From Chloroflexota bacterium (lineage in GTDB: Bacteria; Chloroflexota; Anaerolineae; Anaerolineales; Villigracilaceae): 10,708 bases of DNA. Of this stretch, positions 1-5,902 are shown in pieces. The stretch lies in assembly GCA_021796315.1 (NCBI GenBank), contig JAJYOH010000160.1, positions 1 through 10,708 on the forward strand. The letters run 5' to 3'. Position numbers and translations under genes: made by a program. How positions within the stretch are numbered: position 1 is the stretch's first letter; every line of letters begins with the position of its first letter. Under the pieces are notes generated by a model that saw only the letters and a program-made list of their open reading frames with translations, was not told the origin of the DNA and ran no database searches.

Positions 1-113
1 CTGACAGACTTTCCCCATAATGTCAGTCAATTATCGCCATCCCAAAAAGAGAGCGACGTCAAACTCCTTTTGCCGGTCACTCTATAACACAATTGCGCGA
101 ATAATAGAACTTG

Positions 114-272
114 CTACCCCATCACAATCTTCGGGCGATACTGCAGCGCCTCTGCCAGATGCGCGGACTGGATAGTCTCGCTCCCTGCCAGGTCCGCGAT
201 GGTGCGTGCTAGTTTGAGGATGCGATGATAGCCGCGCGGGCAGGGATATACACAATCGGACATATTTTTCAT
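114..272 (-). pseudogene. comM: C-terminal remnant of ComM/YifB Mg-chelatase-like ATPase
   Basis: The minus frame ending in a TAG at 116-114 reads [18 protein letters not shown] and then an AEALQYRP block. This is the conserved C-terminal helix bundle of ComM/YifB, the AAA+ Mg-chelatase-like protein linked to natural transformation and branch migration. Homology is convincing only from about position 236 down to 114 (about 40 residues). The frame stays open to ATGs at 263 and 272, but the residues upstream of the RGYHR motif do not look like ComM. The family is about 500 residues long, so the Walker A/B ATPase region and over 90% of the gene are missing. No upstream part appears on the other side of the IS element either. 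I read it as a deletion remnant, not a functional 52-residue protein. The assignment rests on remembered family sequence. Confidence 0.7.
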
Positions 273-450
273 GCTCTTTTAAAGGCAAAAAGATGATTTT
301 GAGGGTATTACTTCAGTCTGGTCGTCAGTTGCCACTTGCATCATCTTCTAAGGTCGGCTAGGTGATCAACCATACCGACCTACTTTTTCGGCCAGAATCT
401 GGAAATGGTTAGTACGCTGAACCAAAAAAGAATAATGATGTGTGCGAGAA
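273..450. other. Gene-free stretch between comM remnant and IS630 element
   Basis: No recognisable gene was found here on either strand. A 22-codon plus frame starts at the ATG near 293 and a short minus frame ends near 366, but neither resembles a known family. The stretch lies between two broken genes and is probably debris from earlier rearrangement. Nothing in it looks like a strong promoter, terminator or structural RNA. Confidence 0.5.
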
Positions 451-467
451 ACTAGTAGTCTGTCAAA
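451..467. repeat. IS630 left terminal inverted repeat
   Basis: The 17 bases ACTAGTAGTCTGTCAAA match the reverse complement of 1638-1654 exactly. Similarity continues imperfectly inward for roughly ten more bases (TGA followed by a T run). Confidence 0.9.
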
Positions 468-523
468 ATTGATTTTGTGAAATAGGGTCTCTGGTGATAA
501 AGTAAGTTCACCGGAGGCAAAAG

Positions 524-1642
524 ATGAAAAGGTACAAAGTTCAATTAACAAGAGAAGAGCGTGAACAACTTCAAAAACTGATTTCATCAGGCGTAGCGCC
601 TGCACGCAAATTGACACGAGCCAGAATTCTACTGAAAGTGGATGCAGGTATGACAAGAACGAAAATCAGTCAGGTGTTGGATGTGACGAACAATACCGTT
701 ACAATTGTTTGCCGCTCATTTCAAACTCAGAGGCTGGCCTCCATTGAACGCAAGGATCCAAATCGCGAGTACGTGCATAGTTTGGACGGCGAAGCAGAAG
801 CACATTTGGTAGCCATTGCTTGTAGCAAACCTCCAGAAGGACGAGAGCGCTGGACACTGCGCATGTTGCAGGCAGAGATGGTCAAGCGCAACTATGTGGA
901 TGAGGTTTCTCACGAAACCATTCGGACTGCCCTCAAAAAAACGAACTCAAGCCGTGGTTGAAAGAAAGTTGGTGCATTCCACCGAAAGCAGATGCGGCCT
1001 TTGTATGTCCGATGGAAGGTGTTTTGGGTGTGTACAAGCGTCCGTATGATCCAAAACGGCCTCAAATCTGCATGGATGAGATGCCCAAACAGCTGCTGGC
1101 CGAGAAATATGAACCCTTGCCAAGCCAACCGGGGCAGCTTGAAAAGCAAGACTATGAGTACCAGCGACAAGGCAATGCCAATATCTTCATCCTGTTTGAG
1201 CCCTTGGCAGGCATGCGTTTTATTGAAACCCATTCACATCGCAAATCCATAGATTGGGCGCATGTTATGAAAGATTTATCGGATGTACATTATCCGGATG
1301 CAGAAGTGATCGTGTTGGTGATGGATAATCTCAATACTCATAAGCTGGCTTCTTTTTATGAAGCTTTCGAGCCAGAAGAAGCTCATCGTTTGAGCAGAAG
1401 GTTCGAAATTCATTACACACCGAAACATGGCAGGCAGTTGGCTGAACATGGCTGAAATTGAACTGAGTGCTCTTGTGCGTCAATGTTTGAACCGACGTAT
1501 TCCAGATCAGGATATTCTCGATGCTGAGGCGCAAGCTTGGGCAAAAGAACGTAATGAACAAGTTGTTAAGGTAGATTGGCGTTTTACCACTGCCGATGCT
1601 CGTATCAAACTAAAACATTTATATCCAAAAATTCAGGTTTGA
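524..1642 (+). pseudogene. IS630-family transposase, split by two frame changes
   Basis: The start ATG at 524 has a clear Shine-Dalgarno, GGAGG at 513-517. The first frame (524-961) encodes an N-terminal helix-turn-helix region. The second frame carries the catalytic core with VCMDEMPKQ (first Asp) and VLVMDNLNTH (second Asp). The third carries SWLNMAEIELSAL (Glu) and the usual C-terminus, with VDWRFTTADARIKLKHLYPK. Read through both breaks, it gives one normal protein of about 370 residues. Break 1 is at the A7 run 935-941, where a -1 shift restores KKNELKPWLK. Break 2 is at 1429-1436, where GGCA is present twice in tandem; removing one copy restores KHGSWLNMAE. The first could be programmed slippage, but the second looks like a plain inactivating mutation, so I call it a pseudogene. 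Confidence 0.9.
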
Positions 1643-1654
1643 CAGACTACTAGT
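1638..1654. repeat. IS630 right terminal inverted repeat
   Basis: This is the exact inverted copy of 451-467. It overlaps the transposase stop codon at 1640-1642. A candidate TA target duplication lies at 1651-1652. Confidence 0.9.
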
Positions 1655-1909
1655 ATAAAAACCGTTGGGATCATTGGCGGTATCGGACCAGGATCAACTA
1701 TAGTTTATTGCCGGTCGATTATTGGAGCATATCGTGAACATAAACAGGATGGCAGTTATCCATCCATTCTGATCAACAGCATCGACCTGACAAAGATGCT
1801 GGGATTGATCGGGGCAAATCAATTAGCTGAAGTCACTGAGTATTTGACGGATGAGGTGCAGAAAGCGGGAAATATTCAATCAATTTTTATGATCAACCAG
1901 ATGCCATAA
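1655..1909 (+). pseudogene. N-terminal fragment of aspartate/glutamate racemase family gene
   Basis: The plus frame reads KTVGIIGGIGP, then a YPSILINSIDL block and a LAEVTEYLTDEVQKAG block. This is the N-terminal part of the Asp/Glu racemase (RacX/YgeA-like) family. About 70 recognisable residues remain of a protein usually around 230. The parts expected to hold the two catalytic cysteines are absent. The position of the initiator Met is ATA (1655-1657), directly at the edge of the IS630 element, so no normal start remains. The glycine-rich motif reads GGIGPGST where I expect GGIGPEST, which also suggests decay. Homology ends near 1872. The frame then runs to a TAA at 1907-1909 inside the oppositely oriented sdhD-like gene, so the rest was lost by deletion at that junction. 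Confidence 0.8.
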
Positions 1910-2229
1910 AAAATTATAGTGGCATAGAGAATTATCAAAATCCAGATAGTTATCCGCGCGATAAGAGATGGGAGGTTAAGATCCAGAAGAATACTGTGCA
2001 GACCCAGCAGGCAATGGGAAGTCACAATGATTAAAAATGCGGCCTCCATTAATGCGATACTGGGAAAACCATAGTAATGAACTACATCAGCATAAGTCAG
2101 CAATCCCTGCGGCGCGACCCAGTGATTGACAATCAAGTGTATACACAACAGAATAACCAGCAATATTCCCAACACTGCTTGAGCCAGCCAGCGAATATTG
2201 TCTTTATTGCTTATTGTTTTATGGTCCAT
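1876..2229 (-). CDS. sdhD: SdhD-like membrane anchor subunit of a quinone-reducing complex
   Basis: This 117-residue protein has three predicted membrane helices (about 15-34, 57-82 and 90-114). A connecting segment with HLIVNHWVAPQGLLTYADV (31-49) is typical of short SdhD-type anchors. His72 in the SHCLLGLHSILLDL motif (71-84) is at the place of the SdhD heme ligand. His31, His36 and His78 are further histidines near the membrane. SdhD and SdhC together hold heme b and form the quinone site of complex II. The gene starts 5 bases after sdhC ends and is last in the operon. Its 3' end overlaps the tail of the racemase fragment on the other strand. The length is normal for the family. Its physiological partner may be the GlpA-like flavoprotein rather than SdhA, because no sdhA is present. 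Confidence 0.82.
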   Translation of the reverse strand: MDHKTISNKDNIRWLAQAVLGILLVILLCIHLIVNHWVAPQGLLTYADVVHYYGFPSIALMEAAFLIIVTSHCLLGLHSILLDLNLPSLIARITIWILIILYATIIFYGIWLIIKID

Positions 2230-2234
2230 TTGTT

Positions 2235-2618
2235 TTACACACCAAACAATCGAATGGCAAATATAATACTGCCTATTACTGTTAAAGCCAAAACAACTCC
2301 AAGTGATAACTTCTGTCTGCGAAGGCCAATTCCCATCGCATGCATGATCAAGCGAAGCCCATTTAACCCGTGAAAAAGAACTGCGGTTATCAGGATGATC
2401 TCGCTTAATTTGATCAGAGGTAGATGTGCAAACTCTACAAAGTCGTCATAAGCATTTTGTCCCTGGGCAAGTTTACTTAATATAACCAAATGCAAACCCA
2501 GATAAAAAGTCAAACCCAGGGCTGTCAGTCGATTAAAGGTGAATCCCCATGATCCAACCTGCCTTGTGCGTGGATCGAACCAACGAGGCACATTGCGAGG
2601 CGAGGGGATATCTCTCAT
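2235..2618 (-). CDS. sdhC: SdhC-like cytochrome b556 anchor subunit
   Basis: This 127-residue protein has a soluble N-terminus ending in the family motif SWGFTFNRLTALGLTFYLGLH (23-43) and three predicted helices (about 26-50, 68-95 and 103-124). His83 in FHGLNGLRLIMHAMG (82-96) matches the heme b ligand of SdhC (HxxxGxRH). Asn29-Arg30 lie where Ser/Arg residues help form the quinone site in E. coli SdhC. The start at 2618 is supported by an AGGGA-type Shine-Dalgarno, about 8 bases upstream in the 18-base gap after the glycerol-1-phosphate dehydrogenase gene. With the downstream sdhD-like gene it should form a two-subunit heme-bearing anchor. The anchors are separated from their Fe-S partner gene by the dehydrogenase gene. 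Confidence 0.83.
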   Translation of the reverse strand: MRDIPSPRNVPRWFDPRTRQVGSWGFTFNRLTALGLTFYLGLHLVILSKLAQGQNAYDDFVEFAHLPLIKLSEIILITAVLFHGLNGLRLIMHAMGIGLRRQKLSLGVVLALTVIGSIIFAIRLFGV

Positions 2619-2636
2619 ATCAATTCCCTGCCATGT

Positions 2637-4070
2637 TCAGGCATACTGTTTCCAGATTTGTTTCCACAAAGCTTCGCGGTCCCAGCCGGTGAACAGTAAT
2701 ATATCACCCAGGGTTAATCTCTTGCGCATCAGGGAAGCATTTAGAAAAGCGAAATGTGCCTGTTTTTCGTTAATGGCTGGCGTAAGTTGGGACCAGCGCA
2801 TCGGTGCATTCACTGCCTCCAGAATTTGCAGGATCACTTCAGGAGAACGCGTCTGCACACCCAATTCAGTGCGTAAGGAATCCCAATCTTCAATCGCAGT
2901 TTCAAATTCCCTGCGGTGCGAATGCCACCTTTCCAATTTCTGTTTGTAGTCGGCCCAGCATTCCGCTCCAGCTTTGCCCAAGGGATCAATCGTGCGGAAA
3001 TTTTCTTCAATACGTGTTTTCATGGCTTCCATATCCGGGTAGCAATCATCTATATTAAGCGCGGCAGGATCAAATCCCGTTAGGAAGCGATGATACATTT
3101 CCGTGCCAGCCAAAGTCGCCAGCGCCACCTGCGACCCATGAACGGTCAAAGACGCATGGCCAATCTCTGCCTGTAGATCCAGGACATGTGACATGACATG
3201 TTCAAAGCCGGACATTGGGGTGGTCGCATGCGAAAGCGACATGGCCAAGCCGCCCAGGGAAATGATCTTTGCGAGCATGGCCACACTTTCCATTTCACCG
3301 AGTCGAATTCCCTCTGCATGATCAATTAGCAGTTCATCCAAAGGACCAACCAGATTCCTTGCCAGCTCTGAATAGGTGGAGTCCATGCCAAGCCGAAATG
3401 CCAGATACCAATCCGGGAAACTGACGAATACCGCCAACATATCGCCAACCCCTCCCGCAGTCATTTCCTTTGGCGCGTCACGCAGGGTTTCAAGGTCACA
3501 GATCAATGCATCCGGATAGCGTGAATCAAGTGTGCGCTTGACGCCATCTACAAATGTTGGCGACATGTTTGAAGTGAACGCGCTCACGCTGTTGGCTGTT
3601 TGAAACACAGCGAAGGGAACAGACTCACCTGTTTCCTGCTGATAGAGGAAACAGCCATGTTTGGCGATATCAGTGACAACGCCAGAACCGATCGATAACA
3701 CGGAACAGCCGCGACCCAGGCTGGCTTGCACTTCATGGATGTGTGGCATGTCTGTGTGAACCTGCCCACTCTCATTGGCGTGCATCCGGGCCACCTTTAC
3801 CTGCCAGCCATCATTTCGAAATATCGCAAGTGCGAGCTCTTTTAGATCCTCCCCGGCACGGCGCATCGGCGTTTCATCCATCACGACCACCAAAGGCGCA
3901 TCCTGATGCGCGCCGATTGATTTCAGAATGTCTGTCGTCCTGAATAACGCACCTGATTCAAAGATCATCTTTTTGATGGGCATAGTCTCTTGTGCAGGAA
4001 ATCCGGGCAGTTTGTGGATCGCTTCCCAGAAATCTATTCCATTTGCGGGATCGTAGGTTAGTTTATTCAT
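2637..4070 (-). CDS. egsA: NAD(P)-dependent sn-glycerol-1-phosphate dehydrogenase (AraM/EgsA family)
   Basis: This 477-residue enzyme of the iron-alcohol-dehydrogenase/dehydroquinate-synthase fold should interconvert dihydroxyacetone phosphate and sn-glycerol 1-phosphate with NAD(P)H in the cytoplasm. It has the glycine-rich nucleotide motif GSGVVTDIAKH (128-138). Metal ligands fit Asp210 (GGVGDML), His291 (SGFEHVMSH) and His311 (VHGSQVA), the Asp-His-His set of this family. The C-terminal region (about 360-477) is helical, with a LMRKRLTLGDILLFTGW block as in AraM-type proteins. It is longer than typical archaeal EgsA (about 350) or Bacillus AraM (about 390). It begins 1 base after the SdhB-like gene and is followed 18 bases later by sdhC. 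In Bacillus the product feeds PcrB-dependent lipid synthesis, but no PcrB is visible here. The catabolic neighbours suggest phosphopolyol oxidation or a redox shuttle. Another alditol phosphate as substrate cannot be excluded. Confidence 0.85.
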   Translation of the reverse strand: MNKLTYDPANGIDFWEAIHKLPGFPAQETMPIKKMIFESGALFRTTDILKSIGAHQDAPLVVVMDETPMRRAGEDLKELALAIFRNDGWQVKVARMHANESGQVHTDMPHIHEVQASLGRGCSVLSIGSGVVTDIAKHGCFLYQQETGESVPFAVFQTANSVSAFTSNMSPTFVDGVKRTLDSRYPDALICDLETLRDAPKEMTAGGVGDMLAVFVSFPDWYLAFRLGMDSTYSELARNLVGPLDELLIDHAEGIRLGEMESVAMLAKIISLGGLAMSLSHATTPMSGFEHVMSHVLDLQAEIGHASLTVHGSQVALATLAGTEMYHRFLTGFDPAALNIDDCYPDMEAMKTRIEENFRTIDPLGKAGAECWADYKQKLERWHSHRREFETAIEDWDSLRTELGVQTRSPEVILQILEAVNAPMRWSQLTPAINEKQAHFAFLNASLMRKRLTLGDILLFTGWDREALWKQIWKQYA

Positions 4071-4071
4071 G

Positions 4072-4743
4072 TTATTTTTCTTTTCTGTTTATCATGGAAA
4101 TCAGCAGCTCTTTTCGCAGGTGAATTATCGCTGCGGCAGGTTCAACTCTGGCGGGACATACTTCCGTACATTCAAAAGCGCCATGGCAGCGCCAGACCCC
4201 ATTACGTGATCCCACTTGTTCGCGCACCTCAGGCGAGGCCATATTATTTCGCCCAGCGGCCAAAACAGCAGGGCCAAGATAATATTCGTTGGTGGCAGAG
4301 ATTGGGCAGGCGCTGATGCACAAACCACATTCAATACAACTCTCAAAACGCTGGCCAGTTTCACTTCTCGTCACAACTTGAGCCTTGACTCGTTCCAGTT
4401 TTTGTGCGAGCGAACCCATATTCACAACCAGGTCAGCCAATACGGGAAAGTTGTGCAACGGTTCGAGGCGCAAGACGCTGGGTCGATCTGCTCTTAAAGC
4501 CGGTGTAATGCATGCCAGCCCTTCCCGCCCCTGAATGCGGATTCCGCAACTGCCGCAGGATGCATGATGACACGAATGCCGAAACATCAGGGACGGGTCT
4601 TGTTTCCACGCGGCTTCGAGCGCATCCAGTACATAGTCTTGCTCGGCTACATTCACATGAAATTCCTGCCAAAATCTGCGGGTGGATTCTTCGTCAGGAT
4701 GCCTGGAGGTCCTCCGGATTCGAAGGGTTAATGGCCTTTCCAT
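4072..4743 (-). CDS. sdhB: SdhB-like iron-sulfur subunit (2Fe-2S, 4Fe-4S, 3Fe-4S)
   Basis: This 223-residue electron-transfer subunit carries every cluster motif of succinate dehydrogenase/fumarate reductase SdhB/FrdB. Cys58, 63, 66 and 78 in SCHHASCGSCG...LAC form the [2Fe-2S] site of the N-terminal ferredoxin domain. CIECGLCISACP (136-147) and WRCHGAFECTEVCP (184-197) form the [4Fe-4S] and [3Fe-4S] sites of the C-terminal domain. The spacing is that of complex II, not of the GlpC CCG-domain type. I chose the ATG at 4743: it lies 2 bases after the stop of the GlpA-like gene and begins MERPLTLRIRR, where SdhB proteins start. A TTG at 4794 would give 17 more residues overlapping the upstream gene. 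No SdhA gene lies beside it, so its likely flavin partner is the GlpA-like protein encoded immediately upstream. It would pass electrons to the SdhC/SdhD-like anchors. Confidence 0.88.
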   Translation of the reverse strand: MERPLTLRIRRTSRHPDEESTRRFWQEFHVNVAEQDYVLDALEAAWKQDPSLMFRHSCHHASCGSCGIRIQGREGLACITPALRADRPSVLRLEPLHNFPVLADLVVNMGSLAQKLERVKAQVVTRSETGQRFESCIECGLCISACPISATNEYYLGPAVLAAGRNNMASPEVREQVGSRNGVWRCHGAFECTEVCPARVEPAAAIIHLRKELLISMINRKEK

Positions 4744-4745
4744 AT

Positions 4746-5891
4746 TTATATCCACAAACGATGTGAGACCAATGGCTCTGTTCGCGTTTTGCAAGGGACG
4801 TTAATTCCCAGTTGCATACATACCATATCACTCGTTTTTTCAGCCATGTAGCGTGCGGTCGTGGTCTTCCCGCCGATGACGGAGAAGAAACCAGCTGCCC
4901 CATCCTCGGCATGGTCATAGCAGCGATGAGTGCGGGATGCCAAACGTCCCTCACTGGTGGAGTCTTTGATCAGCGGTCGTGCGGCAGCCATCATACCGCG
5001 CACTGGGATCTTGCTGGCACCAGGCATCATCCAGTCCGCGAGCTCTTGCAGGCGGCTTACATGACCGGGTGGAATTGGAATATTGTCAGGATCTTCAACC
5101 GTCCAGGAGGTTGTGCCCAATATACTTGTATTGCGCTGAGGGACGATGATGTCACCATCGCCAGGAAGTGCGAGTAGGTTGATGACCATATTGCACAGGC
5201 GCTCCTGGATGGTCACCATTACGCCTGCGGATGGTTCGAGGGGAAGCGATATACCTGCCTGCGCAGCTATGCGCGGCGCCCATGGTCCTGCCGCGTTGAC
5301 AATAACATCACAGCCAATTATTTTGGTTTTATCCTGATCATGCTGGTGGACAGTGACTTGTCCGCGTTTTGGATCAAGTGCAATGACCTCATTAAATGGA
5401 AGAAATGTCGCCCCGTTCTTGCACGCTGTTGCAATGAAGCTTAATGTGAATCGATAAGGGTCGAAGACCCCGTCCGGGATACGGATGGCGCTTAAAAGGT
5501 CCGGGTTGAGGCGGGGTTCCATTTGCAAGGCCTGCGCGCGTGAAATTTCCTGTGTTGGAATATTGCATTGTGCGCAAGCTTCCAGAAAAGTTTTTCGATA
5601 TTCAAGATGTTCTTCCTGCAATGCAATAAACAGCCCATCATTGAGTTCAAGGGTGTTCGCCATCAACTTTCGGAGGATCCTGTTTTCCTCAATGCATTCA
5701 CGCGCTGAGGTGGGATCCGTAACTGCGTAACGTGCTCCGCTATGAAGTTGAGCCTGGTTATGACCCGTGGAGCCTGCGGCAGGACCAAATCGTTCGATCA
5801 AGGTTACCTGGATGCCGCGCAGCGCCAGGTCATGTGCAATGGCCGCACCGGTGGAACCTGCTCCAATCACAACCACGCGATGATTCTTCAT
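4746..5891 (-). CDS. glpA: GlpA-like FAD-dependent glycerol-3-phosphate (polyol-phosphate) dehydrogenase
   Basis: This 381-residue flavoprotein starts with the dinucleotide motif VVVIGAGSTGAAIAHDLALR. It has the GlpA signature HSGARYAVTDPTSARECI, a GVFDPYRFT block as in GlpA, and a C-terminal GFFSVIGGKTTTARYMAE block. It should oxidise glycerol 3-phosphate or a related alditol phosphate to the keto form, passing electrons from FAD onward. E. coli GlpA is about 540 residues and GlpD about 500. This protein ends soon after the FAD-binding domain and lacks GlpA's C-terminal redox domain. I chose the ATG at 5891 (MKNHRVVVIGAG), 11 bases after the HAD gene ends. A TTG at 5927 would add 12 residues and overlap that gene; neither has a strong Shine-Dalgarno. 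The SdhB-like gene follows after 2 bases. The true substrate is open: erythritol-phosphate dehydrogenases (EryB) are relatives. Confidence 0.85.
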   Translation of the reverse strand: MKNHRVVVIGAGSTGAAIAHDLALRGIQVTLIERFGPAAGSTGHNQAQLHSGARYAVTDPTSARECIEENRILRKLMANTLELNDGLFIALQEEHLEYRKTFLEACAQCNIPTQEISRAQALQMEPRLNPDLLSAIRIPDGVFDPYRFTLSFIATACKNGATFLPFNEVIALDPKRGQVTVHQHDQDKTKIIGCDVIVNAAGPWAPRIAAQAGISLPLEPSAGVMVTIQERLCNMVINLLALPGDGDIIVPQRNTSILGTTSWTVEDPDNIPIPPGHVSRLQELADWMMPGASKIPVRGMMAAARPLIKDSTSEGRLASRTHRCYDHAEDGAAGFFSVIGGKTTTARYMAEKTSDMVCMQLGINVPCKTRTEPLVSHRLWI

Positions 5892-5902
5892 AAAGGTGTC
5901 AT

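Larger units (their letters stand above)
451..1654 (+). mobile_element. IS630-family insertion sequence, inactivated copy
   Basis: This element of about 1.2 kb is bounded by 17-bp perfect terminal inverted repeats and contains an IS630-type DDE transposase reading rightwards. TA dinucleotides lie at both tips (453-454 and 1651-1652), which fits the TA target duplication of IS630/Tc1-mariner elements. The pre-insertion site would then read gaaac-TA-gtataaaa. Because the repeats begin with the palindrome ACTAGT, the exact tip could be shifted by 3 bases, to the TAs at 456-457 and 1648-1649. The transposase stop codon lies inside the right repeat, as is common in compact IS elements. The transposase is broken by two frame changes, so this copy could move only if helped in trans. 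It sits between a ComM remnant and a racemase remnant. Confidence 0.9.

Noticed and set aside
1..26. CTGACA/TGTCAG inverted repeat at the left edge
   Set aside because: Only 6 bp with a 14-base loop and no T-run. It is too weak to call a terminator or element end.
366..656. 96-codon minus-strand frame across the left IS end
   Set aside because: Most of it is antisense to the transposase and the IS terminus. The tail outside the IS matches no family I recognise.
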